A stretch of 55,226 bases of DNA from positions 1 through 55,226 of the forward strand of contig JASEEV010000007.1 in the NCBI GenBank assembly GCA_030019435.1, read 5' to 3'. Numbering within the stretch: position 1 is the first letter of the stretch; each line of letters starts with the position of its first letter. Below the pieces are notes generated by a model, which was not told the DNA's origin, searched no databases, and saw nothing but the letters and a program-made list of their open reading frames with translations. Below are positions 38,224-48,689 of this stretch, piece by piece. Source of the stretch: Methanocellales archaeon. GTDB lineage: Archaea > Halobacteriota > UBA148. A program made the position numbers and the translations under genes.

Positions 38224-39714
38224 CTAAAGCAGCCCAGAGCGCTGAAGCAAAAGCAAGTCCTCTGTATCCAACTTTTCACCTTTTCTAAATTGATCATATA
38301 TCTCTTCGGCTTTTTTCCGAGCCTCAAGCCTCTTTTTATCCTCTTTATTTTCTCGGCTCTTTCTCTTTAAGCTGGCGATTAGCTTATCAAAATCACGAAT
38401 CTCTTTTTGTGTCTTGATGAACCCATGATGCATTTCATCAGCAGTTTCTTGCGCCTTTACGAACTCCTTATGCACAGCATCTGCCTCAGCCCTTATCTGG
38501 TCAACCTCCCTAAACGTAGCGATCATTTTTTCGTGTTGTTCTTGAGCCAAATTTGCGTACTCCGTCACTTTCTCATGATATTCAGAGGCGTGATTCCAGA
38601 GGGTTTGTGCCTCTTCCAAAAGCGTTTTGAGCTCTATATTTTGCTCCAACTGCTCCTTTTTCTTCAGATATTTTTCCTGCAAAGAGGAGATCCGCTCAAC
38701 CAATTGGCGCTCTTTGTCGATGCTCAGCACTTCCGTCTGTTGTCTAAATTCCAACTTATCGATTTCTCGCCTGAGTTCATCGAGCGATGGCCCACTTGCA
38801 TTGCTCTTTTTGCGCAATTTGTCCAATCGAGCGTAGACCTTGTTCGCTTTTTCGTTTAGTTCATCTCGCTTGGCTTTATGCTCGCTTACCTTCTCGTTAT
38901 ATTCGTCCCTCTTCTTTTTGTACGTTTGTGCAGCGATCACCAGTTCTCTTGCTTTCTGGTTAAGCTCGTCCCTTTTCATCGATAACTTAGATGCCTTCTG
39001 GTTGAGTTTATTTCGCTTTTCTTTGAGTTTTTCCGCTTCGCTTTTCAACTTCTCCTTCTTTTCTTGTAGTTCTTCTAGCATGTCCCCTCTTGGCTTAGGT
39101 AGTAGAGGGATGATTGTTGCCAGGTTCTTCTGAGTTATCACCACATCTGCAATGTCGCGTAACACTGGATTCGGGCTGAATGCTATCGAGAGTCCAGCGT
39201 CCTTAAACATGTGTAGATCGTTTGCTCCATCTCCCACGACCACACAGTCCTTGGCCTCTAATCCCTCTGATTTTACGATTTCCGCAAGCACCAATTCTTT
39301 GGAGTTTCGCTCCATCAAAGGTCCTGTCACCTCTCCGGTTACAACCCCGTTTTCTATGACCAGCTCATTAGCAACGACCCTATCAAGACCGAGCTTTTCT
39401 CCGACCTTTTGCGCAACAACCATAAAACTTCCAGAGATCATCGCTGTCTTGTAGCCCATGGATTTTGCTTCTTTGATCAATTGCTCGGCACCTCTCATGA
39501 TCGGTGCGCTCTCTGCTATTTTGATGACATCTGTTTCAGGCAGATTCTTGAGAAGTCGCACCCTGTCTCTGAGAGCGGTTCCAAAATCGATCTCGCCCTG
39601 CATCGCCTTTCGGGTGATTGCAGCAACCTCTCCACCAACACCAGCAGCTTTAGCAAGCTCATCGATTATTTCAGCATCGACGAGAGTATTATCCATGTCA
39701 AATACGATTAGCAC
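38224..39714 (-). CDS. phosphoserine phosphatase (SerB/HAD) fused to long C-terminal coiled coil
   Basis: VFDMDNTLVDAEIID, KTAMISGSFMVVAQKVGEKLGLD, VVGDGANDLHMFKDAGLSIAFSPNP; then ~280 aa Lys/Glu-rich heptads. Confidence 0.9.
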   Translation of the reverse strand: MLIVFDMDNTLVDAEIIDELAKAAGVGGEVAAITRKAMQGEIDFGTALRDRVRLLKNLPETDVIKIAESAPIMRGAEQLIKEAKSMGYKTAMISGSFMVVAQKVGEKLGLDRVVANELVIENGVVTGEVTGPLMERNSKELVLAEIVKSEGLEAKDCVVVGDGANDLHMFKDAGLSIAFSPNPVLRDIADVVITQKNLATIIPLLPKPRGDMLEELQEKKEKLKSEAEKLKEKRNKLNQKASKLSMKRDELNQKARELVIAAQTYKKKRDEYNEKVSEHKAKRDELNEKANKVYARLDKLRKKSNASGPSLDELRREIDKLEFRQQTEVLSIDKERQLVERISSLQEKYLKKKEQLEQNIELKTLLEEAQTLWNHASEYHEKVTEYANLAQEQHEKMIATFREVDQIRAEADAVHKEFVKAQETADEMHHGFIKTQKEIRDFDKLIASLKRKSRENKEDKKRLEARKKAEEIYDQFRKGEKLDTEDLLLLQRSGLL

Positions 39715-39848
39715 ACCATCACCATCAAAGCAATAATAAACACGTTGGTGCTCTCTCTTTTCAGATGTATCACATCCTTTTTAACCTTTTCCATCACAAG
39801 ATATATTGATTGGGAATCCAATTAACGATGAAATGCTGAGGGATCAGA

Positions 39849-40415
39849 ATGGGGAAACTTGTCATCATAACAGGAGTGCCCGGTGTAGGAAAATCCACTG
39901 TGGTACAACTTGCATTGGAGCAGATCAAAGAAAAATATGAGATGACGAATTTCGGAGATTACATGTTTGATGCTGCCAAGGAGGCTGGGCTGGTAGAACA
40001 TAGGGATGAGATGAGGACAAAGGTGCCCCTTGAAAGTTATAAGATGATACAGGAGCTGGCTGCTGAGAAGATATCAGCCAAAGCAAAGGAGATGAACATC
40101 ATCGTAGATACGCATTTAAGCATTCTCAAGCCCCAAGGCTATTATCCTGGTTTACCACATAGCGTGCTCAAAAAACTGCCGCTGGATCTGCTCGTTGTGG
40201 TCGAATCCAGCCGGAAAGATATCATGGCCAGAAGACGAAAGGATACGGATGTCCGAAAAAGGGAGGAGCCGATCATGGAGCAACAGCGTCTCAATCGAAT
40301 GTATGCAGCTGCATGCTCCGTCGTCACAGGTGTTCCCGTATTTGTCTTGAAAAACGAACAGGGTAAAGCAAGGGAAGCAGGAGACAAACTTAGAATGGTG
40401 CTGGAAAGGATATGA
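39849..40415 (+). CDS. adkA: archaeal adenylate kinase
   Basis: MGKLVIITGVPGVGKSTV; VDTHLSILKPQGYYPGLP. Confidence 0.93.
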   Translation: MGKLVIITGVPGVGKSTVVQLALEQIKEKYEMTNFGDYMFDAAKEAGLVEHRDEMRTKVPLESYKMIQELAAEKISAKAKEMNIIVDTHLSILKPQGYYPGLPHSVLKKLPLDLLVVVESSRKDIMARRRKDTDVRKREEPIMEQQRLNRMYAAACSVVTGVPVFVLKNEQGKAREAGDKLRMVLERI

Positions 40416-41200
40416 TGTCAACGGATATCGATCTTGAGAAGATGGTGGAAAAGATCACTAAATTTATCAGGACCAACGTTGAAAATGCAAATGCTAAAGG
40501 TGCAGTCGTAGGGCTAAGTGGCGGCATAGATTCCAGCGTCACAGCTTTTCTTTCCGTCCGAGCGGTCGGCAAGGAAAACGTTTTGGGCATCTTGCTCCCA
40601 GAAAGGGACGTCACCAAGGCAGATGATATCTGCGATGCTCTACGAATAGCAAGCCTGCTCGGCATCGAGCATAAGATCATTGAAATTTCCGGGATCCTAG
40701 ATGCCTTTGCATCTATCATCCCAAACTATGATCCCAACGCAAGAGTGTGTAATGGTAACCTTAAAGCGCGCACAAGGATGTGCATCCTCTATTATCATGC
40801 AAATCTGCTAAATCGTCTCGTGATCGGGTCTGGCAATAGAACTGAGATCCTCTTGGGCTATGCGACAAAATACGGTGATGCTGGTGTGGACATACTTCCG
40901 CTCGGAGCGCTGTACAAAACGCAGGTCCAAGCGCTTGCAAAGCATCTTAAGATCCCAGAACAAATTATCCAAAAAGCACCCTCTGCTGGTCTGTGGAGAG
41001 GTCAGACGGACGAGGAGGAATTGGGAATTTCATACGAATTGGTCGATGCCATTTTGACGAAACTGATCGATGAAAAGAAGAGACCTATCGACACAAAAAA
41101 AGAACTGGATATATCAGAAGACGTTATAGAGCGCGTAATCAAGCGCGTTGAAGAGAACAAGCACAAAAGGGAGATGCCGCCCATACCAGATATCAGATAA
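40412..41200 (+). CDS. nadE: NAD+ synthetase
   Basis: VVGLSGGIDSSVTAFL; VIGSGNRTEILLGYATKYGDAGVDILPLGALYKTQV. Confidence 0.96.
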   Translation: MMSTDIDLEKMVEKITKFIRTNVENANAKGAVVGLSGGIDSSVTAFLSVRAVGKENVLGILLPERDVTKADDICDALRIASLLGIEHKIIEISGILDAFASIIPNYDPNARVCNGNLKARTRMCILYYHANLLNRLVIGSGNRTEILLGYATKYGDAGVDILPLGALYKTQVQALAKHLKIPEQIIQKAPSAGLWRGQTDEEELGISYELVDAILTKLIDEKKRPIDTKKELDISEDVIERVIKRVEENKHKREMPPIPDIR

Positions 41201-41276
41201 TTTGTGAATTTCCACTTTCACCCCCAACAGTAAGATATATAAGTAATATGGTAAAACATAAAAATAGGTATGTAAG

Positions 41277-41537
41277 ATGACAAGTGTAAAAATGTCTACA
41301 AAAGGACAAATAGTTATACCCACTGAGATCAGAAAGAAACACGGAATAAAACCAGGGGACGAGCTCGAAGTTCTCGACTTCGGAAAAGAGATCGTCCTGA
41401 CCCCGGTTGCAAAGGATGCAATTAAATATGCAAGGGGATTGATAAGCTTTAAACGCCCGGTTTCTGAGATGCTCTCAGAGGTGAGGAAGGAAGAACAAGA
41501 GTTTGAGAGGAAGAAATTAGGAAGCTTACGGCGATGA
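41277..41537 (+). CDS. vapB: AbrB-type VapB antitoxin
   Basis: VKMSTKGQIVIPTEIRKKHGIKPGDELEV. Confidence 0.9.
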   Translation: MTSVKMSTKGQIVIPTEIRKKHGIKPGDELEVLDFGKEIVLTPVAKDAIKYARGLISFKRPVSEMLSEVRKEEQEFERKKLGSLRR

Positions 41538-41941
41538 TTGATGAGAGATACGCACTCGATACTTTTGCAATCCTGACATATTATGGTGGAGAAGATGGTG
41601 CTGATGCGATAGAAGAGCTATTGATTAAAGCTAGGAGCGAAGGGGTAAAATTATACATCAACTACGTTAATTTGGGAGAGGTCTATTACATTATTTTCAG
41701 AGAAGAGGGCGTTGACAAGGCAAATGAAGCTGTGGCTTTGATGAAAAGATGGCCCATTGAATTCATTTGCGCTGATGAGCGGATTTCGCTAGTTGCGGGG
41801 AGAATTAAAGCGATCCATCCTATTTCCTATGCTGATGCTTTTGCTGTCGCTACGGCTGTTAACATGGGGGCAAAGGTGGTTACTGGCGACCTTGAGTTCA
41901 GGGCTGTAGAAGATGTCGTCCCGATTTTCTGGATCAAGTGA
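41534..41941 (+). CDS. vapC: PIN-domain VapC toxin
   Basis: YALDTFAILTYYGGEDGA; ISYADAFAVATAVNMGAKVVTGDLEF. Confidence 0.9.
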   Translation: MIDERYALDTFAILTYYGGEDGADAIEELLIKARSEGVKLYINYVNLGEVYYIIFREEGVDKANEAVALMKRWPIEFICADERISLVAGRIKAIHPISYADAFAVATAVNMGAKVVTGDLEFRAVEDVVPIFWIK

Positions 41942-41955
41942 AAATGATATCAAGG

Positions 41956-42257
41956 ATGGATATGTTAGAAAAATGCATAATGTGTGGTAAGAAACTGAAG
42001 AGGGGAAAAGTAGATTACGAGATCTGCGGCATCAATCTAGGAAAGTTTCCAGCAGACGGCTGAAAGAATGACGGAAGCTGCTAAGAAAGCTGGCGTTTTT
42101 GGGATCGCAAAAAAGACGAGGGTCAGCTATACCGGAAAATCATTAATGGTGCGCATACCCAAGCAAATAGCAGAGTTCGCAGATTTGAAAAAAGGGAAAA
42201 GAAGTCGAAATATTTCCTGAAAGCAAAAAGAAAATTTCAGTGAAACTTCTGGATTGA
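41956..42257 (+). pseudogene. decayed YgiT-type zinc finger/AbrB antitoxin
   Basis: MDMLEKCIMCGKKLKRGKVDYEICGINLGKFPADG* then KTRVSYTGKSLMVRIPKQIAEFADLKKGK(fs)EVEIFPESKKKISVKLLD*. Confidence 0.75.
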
Positions 42258-42983
42258 TCAGGACCTACTCAAGACTTTCTCAAACAACCATTCGTATTCT
42301 TGTGGTTTCGTGAGAAAACCCAACAATGATGGGTCTTCTCTTATAAGCCCATACATTTCCTTGTTTTTCCTCAGCCCAACCTCTGAGAAGTTTGTTGGCC
42401 CTAGAAACCGCAGCTCCGGAACATTTCCGTAATTTTCATTTTTTACGAACCCGGTAACCAACTCAAAGTATGCAGCCCCTCCCTTTTCTTTTATGGGCTC
42501 ATAGATAGATGAAAAATCGCGAGCAACCCAGTTGCACATTTTCAGCTCTTTGTTGGAGGGATTTATGGTCACATGACCATAACCAGGTGGTATGATCACC
42601 TTATCCCCTCTTTCAGCCTTGATCAGTACAACGTCCATAACATCATCGCATTTTTGCAATAGATAATGTGCTTCTCCCTCAAGCACTTCATAGACCTCGG
42701 CATATGACAGTTTTGCTCCTGGTACGAGGGGGTGATAATGTCCAGCCGTTTTCACATACTCCACGCCTAAAACACGTGGCGGGATGATCGTAATATCATA
42801 TCTCAGACCATTTTTCTTTATGATCGCTTCGTCCCTTCTGCTCAGGGACAGATCCCTATACATATAATATAGGTCAAAATTTCCAGCGCTCTTCAGCCAT
42901 CTTTTATCGTAGATGACCCCTTTCATGTCATCTAGCCTTCTTATGCTTGGCTCTGCTATCTTGGTTCCAAATTCTAATATCAT
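42258..42983 (-). CDS. cupin-type glucose-6-phosphate isomerase
   Basis: TAGHYHPLVPGAKLSYAEVYEVLEGEAHYLLQ; VIIPPGYGHVTINPS. Confidence 0.9.
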   Translation of the reverse strand: MILEFGTKIAEPSIRRLDDMKGVIYDKRWLKSAGNFDLYYMYRDLSLSRRDEAIIKKNGLRYDITIIPPRVLGVEYVKTAGHYHPLVPGAKLSYAEVYEVLEGEAHYLLQKCDDVMDVVLIKAERGDKVIIPPGYGHVTINPSNKELKMCNWVARDFSSIYEPIKEKGGAAYFELVTGFVKNENYGNVPELRFLGPTNFSEVGLRKNKEMYGLIREDPSLLGFLTKPQEYEWLFEKVLSRS

Positions 42984-43648
42984 GCTATATACACTGACGT
43001 ATCGATTCTTATGCCATCTCGGATCTCGTACTTGATGAGCTGCGTTGGCGCAGGAAATGTGCCCCGCACCTTGGGAATTAGGAGAGTGCTGCTCACCATA
43101 TCCCCATCTCTTCTAGTCTCAATGTCAAAAATCACATCACATGTGTTGCTGATGCTTTTCATGATCTTTTCGTCATGAACACCCTTCAAAACATATAAGT
43201 ACGAGATGCTGTCCGTTTCCTTGGTTATGTCATATATCAGGTCGACCAGTTCTTTCATCTTGCTGTAGCTGATGTCCTGCTCCAAAAAGAAGGAAAAGGT
43301 ATCGATCACACAAGTGAAATCCTTGACCTTTCTTAGCTTACCAAGCTCGTTCGTAAAGTGGTCTATGACCTTTTCTCCTCCCTCATGGTATTGCCCATAT
43401 ATGTCGATGAAATTTATGTCATCCGTCTTCAGACCGAAGTCGAGTATATTTTGTTTTATGTATTTTGGGCTCCTGTCAGTTGCGAAATAATATGCTCTCC
43501 GTGCTGCAGCGAAGTGGTATAGAAAGATCTCAGACATCGACTCTGGGTTTGCGCAGAAAAATACCACTGAACCTCTTGGCAGGCCTCCATGCAGATACAG
43601 GTCCAGCATATCGATGCCTGTGCTTTTTTTCTGCCCCATGTGTATCAC
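42980..43648 (-). CDS. RAD55/KaiC-like RecA-superfamily ATPase, degenerate P-loop
   Basis: TGIDMLDLYLHGGLPRGSVVFFCANPESMSEIFLYHF; DFTCVIDTFSFFL. Confidence 0.8.
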   Translation of the reverse strand: MIHMGQKKSTGIDMLDLYLHGGLPRGSVVFFCANPESMSEIFLYHFAAARRAYYFATDRSPKYIKQNILDFGLKTDDINFIDIYGQYHEGGEKVIDHFTNELGKLRKVKDFTCVIDTFSFFLEQDISYSKMKELVDLIYDITKETDSISYLYVLKGVHDEKIMKSISNTCDVIFDIETRRDGDMVSSTLLIPKVRGTFPAPTQLIKYEIRDGIRIDTSVYIA

Positions 43649-43679
43649 ATTTGTGCCATTGCCTATTTGAAAGTATTGT

Positions 43680-45620
43680 TCAGATGAACAGCGTAAACAC
43701 CAGATATGCTAGGGAGACCATTATGATCGAGTGCTTTAGACCTGAGAGGACGTTACCTTCCCCCATCTGTCCTGCGATCAGACCAGAGCAAAAACCTTGA
43801 ATTACACATGCATGGAAGAATATCCTATTGAACAGAGCGATGTCAAAGGCTCGCATGAACTCTGCTCCACTGACACCGGTCCGTTCAGCGCCGGCCATTA
43901 CCGGCAAGAACGTTCTGGTCATAGTCGCGATGATGAATAAGAACACGAAGAATGCCATGTAGACGATGACCACGTATATGATCATCTGACCAAATCGCTC
44001 CTCCTTCAACACCTGATGAGATGCAGCATCCCTTGCTCCCACAGCTAGCACATCCTTTGTCTCCCCGCTTGCTCGATTCGCTTTGGTTATCAACGTCACT
44101 ATGCGAGAAACAGAACTTGTCTTTATTCTGTTTCCAAATCGCTTAAACGCCTTCTCGATCTCCATGCCCCATTGTACGTCCCTCCACATCTTCCTGATCT
44201 CAGTGCCAAGCGCTCCTAGGCTTGATTTCGCTATCAATTCGATGGATTGTGTTAACGTCAGCCCACTTTCATTTGCACTTGCCAATTTTTTCAAAAAATC
44301 AGGCATCTCATCAGCTATCTTTTTCTCTCTTCTGGCGGAGAGCTCAAAGAACACCGCCAGAGGGAGCAAGACTATGAGCAGCGTAAATACGATGTAGTCA
44401 TCTATCACACTGATCGCCGTGCTGATATCCCTCATCTGACCCATATGGAGGAATAATTCGATGATGAAAAATACTATTCCGACTGGCACGCTAATATATA
44501 AAGCACGCAAGGGTTTTTCATATAGACTTCTGAGGGGGTTTTCCAAAAACTTTTTGAATTCGATGGTTTTTCTTCCTTTTTCAAGACGCTTAAATAGTCT
44601 TTCTTCCTCCTCCCTCGGTTCTTCTGTGCTTTGGGCTCTGTACTCTTCCATTTCCTTAATCTCAAAAAGCGTAACGCCTTTCTCGATCTCTGGACTCATC
44701 ATGCTGATGAGAACGATGAACATGGCTGAGCCTATTGGTATGACTGCATAGATGATTATGTAGAGGATCGTCATGGGACCAGGACTCATCGTAGCCATCA
44801 CGGTGTACATGACCATGATGAACAGAGGCCCGGCGACAAAAGCAGTCACATATGATTCAGCGATCAATCCAAGCGCCTCTAAGAATCCCCGTTGGCTCCT
44901 GACCGCCCTTTCCAAGTACTGCTCTGACTTGTCGCTTAGGTACGTGGTTATGCTGCCACCACTATCTATTACCGACAACAAATTGTCAACTAGGTCTTGA
45001 AAGTTCTCAGATGGTGATGTCTCGCTCACATTTTGGATTGCGGTCCTTAGGTCTTGACCAAAATAATCCATGTTTCTTATGATCATGCCTGCTTCCTTCG
45101 CCACCTCTCCGTAGGCAGAGGACTCACTCAATGATCTGAATATGTCAATGATGTTCAATCCGCCCTTGCTCAAGGCATACATGAACGTAGCAGCATGTGG
45201 TAGTCGTATGTCTATCTTGGTCTTTCTTTCCCCAGCTTTGAACCCAGGAATGGCTAGCATGATAAGATAGCTTATGAACCCGAATAAGATCGCCAGCGAT
45301 GCTACTAGGAAGATGGCAAAAATCGTCTCCCTGTAATCTAGCGTCCACCACAGATAGGGAGGAACTGTGAATTTGAAGATTCCCTTGGGAACGCCGATCG
45401 TGTACATGAAAGCAAAGAAGATCGCTAGGCCCACAAGCGCACCCACCAGACCAGTGATCAGCGAATATAGCATCGCTCTCGCGACATACATATCATAAGG
45501 AGTTGCGATTCTGGCTTGTCGCAAATTTTTCTCTAAGGCATGGTACTTCTCCTCATTTTTCCTCACCCTCGGACCAAGCACCCTAAATGCAAATCTACCA
45601 ATTGCGTCCATAGAACTCAC
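43680..45620 (-). CDS. tadC: TadC/PilC-like type II secretion F-domain membrane protein
   Basis: Two T2SSF-like domains with TM clusters. Confidence 0.88.
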   Translation of the reverse strand: MSSMDAIGRFAFRVLGPRVRKNEEKYHALEKNLRQARIATPYDMYVARAMLYSLITGLVGALVGLAIFFAFMYTIGVPKGIFKFTVPPYLWWTLDYRETIFAIFLVASLAILFGFISYLIMLAIPGFKAGERKTKIDIRLPHAATFMYALSKGGLNIIDIFRSLSESSAYGEVAKEAGMIIRNMDYFGQDLRTAIQNVSETSPSENFQDLVDNLLSVIDSGGSITTYLSDKSEQYLERAVRSQRGFLEALGLIAESYVTAFVAGPLFIMVMYTVMATMSPGPMTILYIIIYAVIPIGSAMFIVLISMMSPEIEKGVTLFEIKEMEEYRAQSTEEPREEEERLFKRLEKGRKTIEFKKFLENPLRSLYEKPLRALYISVPVGIVFFIIELFLHMGQMRDISTAISVIDDYIVFTLLIVLLPLAVFFELSARREKKIADEMPDFLKKLASANESGLTLTQSIELIAKSSLGALGTEIRKMWRDVQWGMEIEKAFKRFGNRIKTSSVSRIVTLITKANRASGETKDVLAVGARDAASHQVLKEERFGQMIIYVVIVYMAFFVFLFIIATMTRTFLPVMAGAERTGVSGAEFMRAFDIALFNRIFFHACVIQGFCSGLIAGQMGEGNVLSGLKHSIIMVSLAYLVFTLFI

Positions 45621-45621
45621 T

Positions 45622-47292
45622 TTAGAATGTTTTGCTTTCTATCATTTCCATTACCCTTTCGGGGTCAATGTAATATGCTTGTATGATATCCGTAATCTTC
45701 TTGAAATCCTTGATTTTGTTTTCGACCATGTACTCCAGGATCGTTTGCCTGTTTTCCAGTTCTTTTTTCAATTCCTTTTGAGTCCACCCTCTTCGTCGCT
45801 TGATTTCCTCTAGAGCCAACGACTCGCCAACTTTGTCAAACCCGTCTGTCATCGGGTTCCATACAAAAATATCCACGGTCTTGAGTTTTTTTGTGTCTGG
45901 ATCGATTTCGGTTAGCTCTGCTATTCTGTCAACACGCCTGACGCGCCTATCTCCTATATATGTTTGGATCTGAACGCATACTATATCCAATGCCTGTAGC
46001 ATCGTTCTCGGCACATTGATCGGCTCACTCTCCAACCGATGGACTACTGATGGTACGGAGTCAGCATGCATTGTCGAATAAGTGGTATGTCCAGTGGACA
46101 TTGCCTGGAAGAGTACTATGGCTTCACTACCCCTAACTTCGCCGACAAGAAGATATTCTGGTCTTTGTCTTAGCGCGGCTCTGAGCAACTCATACATGCC
46201 CACTTCGCCCCTTTCTTCTCCAGCGAACGATTCCCTGGTCACTTCAGCGATCCAGTTGGGATGGGGTAGTTTTAGTTCTCGAGTGTCCTCTATCGTTACG
46301 ATCTTTGATTTTGGTGGGATGAACAAGCAAACTGCGTTCATAGAAGAGGTCTTTCCACTTGCAGTACCACCAGCGAAGATTATGCTCTTGTTGTTCTCAC
46401 TGCACAGCCATAGATATGCCATGCATTCTGAGGAGAACGTGTTCCAGTTGATAAGGTCAACGGGCGTGATCGGAATCTCTTTGAATTTCCTGATCGTAAA
46501 TGTGCTTCCCTTCGTTGTGATTTCCCTTCCAAGCGATATCTGTATACGTGATCCGTCCGCCATTGTGGCATCGATCAGGGGGTTAGCTATAGAGATGTGT
46601 TTTCCACATCGCTGCGCCAACCTGATGACAAATGAGTTCAGTTCCTCCTCCTCAAAAACGATGTTAGTCGCTATGCTTTCATAGTTTTTATGATACAAGA
46701 ATACTGGAGCATTCGGTCCATTACACGATATATCTTCTATAAAAGGATCATTCATCAATGGGTCTATCCTTCCGAATCTGATGTAATTCCTCTTTAGGAA
46801 ATATAAGATTTTGGCAAAAGACCTGGGGTCTATCTCTTTGACATAGTCCCTCAGAATTGTTTTTGCGTTCTCGGTCAGCACTTCTTCTCTGTCCGTTGTC
46901 TCTCCAATGTCTTCAAGTATCAGCACATCTTGCAAGCGTTCATGCAATTCTTCCAACAGCTCTCTCTCAAATGGAGTTAGTGCTGGCTCAACGACGTTAT
47001 ACAGATATTCGTGCTTCTCTTCATTAAATAAGATCGTGATGAATGCATATGGCTCCACCACCCAATATCGTTCTACTTCCTTGTATCCCTCTACTCCTCT
47101 AAAAATGGCAATTGGCTCTTCCTCGAAGTCGTACTCTTCTGCAATTTGTGTCTCGCTTAGCTTGCTTGGCAAGCTCTTGATACCATCCAGTACGGCGCTG
47201 AGTTTTTTTCCAGCTTTTTTAAAGTCAAACATCTCGTTCAACGTTTTCGCCCTTTTTTCGAGCATGCTCTTAAATCGGCTATACATCGTCAA
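45622..47292 (-). CDS. tadA: TadA/CpaF-like secretion ATPase
   Basis: IIFAGGTASGKTSSMNAVCLFIPPKSKIVTIEDTREL; RPEYLLVGEVRGSEAIVLFQAMSTGH. Confidence 0.95.
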   Translation of the reverse strand: MTMYSRFKSMLEKRAKTLNEMFDFKKAGKKLSAVLDGIKSLPSKLSETQIAEEYDFEEEPIAIFRGVEGYKEVERYWVVEPYAFITILFNEEKHEYLYNVVEPALTPFERELLEELHERLQDVLILEDIGETTDREEVLTENAKTILRDYVKEIDPRSFAKILYFLKRNYIRFGRIDPLMNDPFIEDISCNGPNAPVFLYHKNYESIATNIVFEEEELNSFVIRLAQRCGKHISIANPLIDATMADGSRIQISLGREITTKGSTFTIRKFKEIPITPVDLINWNTFSSECMAYLWLCSENNKSIIFAGGTASGKTSSMNAVCLFIPPKSKIVTIEDTRELKLPHPNWIAEVTRESFAGEERGEVGMYELLRAALRQRPEYLLVGEVRGSEAIVLFQAMSTGHTTYSTMHADSVPSVVHRLESEPINVPRTMLQALDIVCVQIQTYIGDRRVRRVDRIAELTEIDPDTKKLKTVDIFVWNPMTDGFDKVGESLALEEIKRRRGWTQKELKKELENRQTILEYMVENKIKDFKKITDIIQAYYIDPERVMEMIESKTF

Positions 47293-47348
47293 TTCTAAAC
47301 TGTTTTGATGCCTAATAAAACCTTTTTAAGCATCAAGGCGATAGTTGT

Positions 47349-48203
47349 ATGATAATGAGGAGCGAGTTCTCAAGATGTGAAAATGCAGTCGAGACACCAA
47401 TAGGAATGATATTGGTGCTTACAATCATGACGACTGCGATCGCCGGAATTTATGCCGTAGGGGTGCCATTGATCAGGGATGCTCAGCACAACGTGCGTAT
47501 ACAAAGCATGCAAAACGATTTTAAGATCCTCCAAGCAGATGTCAATGAGCTAAAAGGACCTTTACCGGGGGAGGGACCATCAAGGATCACCACGCTAAAC
47601 ATGGGCGGTGGATCGATTACGGTAATGCCAGATGCTCCTACCACGAAGATACAGGTGAATTATGTGAACGATACTAGTGATTATTATGTATTCGATGACC
47701 CCCTAGATGTTGGAAACATCAAATATGCCCTAAGGGACGACACCATCATCTACGAAAATGGGGCAGTAATCACAAAGTATGCAGTCGGCGAGATTATGAT
47801 CTCACGACCAAACATGTTCATAACTCCAAGCATAGGAAATAACATAACGGTAATGTTGCATATGATCAAATTCTCTGGAAGCCTCTCTTCGGTAGGTGGT
47901 GGAGTTACATCTGTCTATTCAAGATTCATGGAATTTGACAATTCCTCTGATTTCAAGAATAAACCCGTAGCAACTACTCTCTACCAAAACGTTAATATCA
48001 CGATTACTAGTGAGTATTATCAGGCGTGGGCCAATTTCTTTGAAAACGAGCTCAAAAATGCTGGGTTGAGCAGTCCGTCCCAATACAAAATTACTCAATA
48101 CCCGACAACGAAGCAAGTGGTTATCAACATTTACGGCAAAACAGCTGGTGATGATATTTACCTTTCCGTACACGAAACCATCATAAGATCGTCGGTGAGT
48201 TGA
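47349..48203 (+). CDS. archaeal pilin-like/DUF7289-like secreted protein
   Basis: N-terminal hydrophobic helix IGMILVLTIMTTAIAGIYAVG then beta-rich ectodomain. Confidence 0.7.
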   Translation: MIMRSEFSRCENAVETPIGMILVLTIMTTAIAGIYAVGVPLIRDAQHNVRIQSMQNDFKILQADVNELKGPLPGEGPSRITTLNMGGGSITVMPDAPTTKIQVNYVNDTSDYYVFDDPLDVGNIKYALRDDTIIYENGAVITKYAVGEIMISRPNMFITPSIGNNITVMLHMIKFSGSLSSVGGGVTSVYSRFMEFDNSSDFKNKPVATTLYQNVNITITSEYYQAWANFFENELKNAGLSSPSQYKITQYPTTKQVVINIYGKTAGDDIYLSVHETIIRSSVS

Positions 48204-48682
48204 TGACGAATATATTTCATGACCAATCTGCCCAAGCCCTCCCAATTAGCTACATCCTAACTTTTACGCTTTCCGTGGGGCTACTGGTGATTGTGATCAT
48301 ATCTTACCAGGTAATGGTGGCTGGCACCTCAAAACAAGCGATGAGAGTAAGCTATGCTGACATCGGAAATGATGTTGCAGGAACCATCGCCGACATCTAT
48401 CTCACTGCCTCAGCGGGCAGCACCGGAAATGTGACCAGAACGATCAGGATTCCCACAGAAGTGGCTGGAGAGGGGTACATAATCGAACCATCCGATTCGC
48501 CGTTTACTACTGAGTATAACCCGAATGAAGCAATCAAGATATCGGCAGAACATGCCAATGTCGTCGTATACGTTCCGCTCAGCAACATCGATCAAAGCAT
48601 CGATGTCTCTGGAAAAGCCTACAGCGGTGCTGGGGAACTCAAGGTCGAATACGACATAAATAAAACAATTACCTTGAGCTAA
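48200..48682 (+). CDS. pilin-like protein
   Basis: N-terminal AQALPISYILTFTLSVGLLVIVIIS helix. Confidence 0.65.
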   Translation: MMTNIFHDQSAQALPISYILTFTLSVGLLVIVIISYQVMVAGTSKQAMRVSYADIGNDVAGTIADIYLTASAGSTGNVTRTIRIPTEVAGEGYIIEPSDSPFTTEYNPNEAIKISAEHANVVVYVPLSNIDQSIDVSGKAYSGAGELKVEYDINKTITLS

Positions 48683-48689
48683 GGAATAA

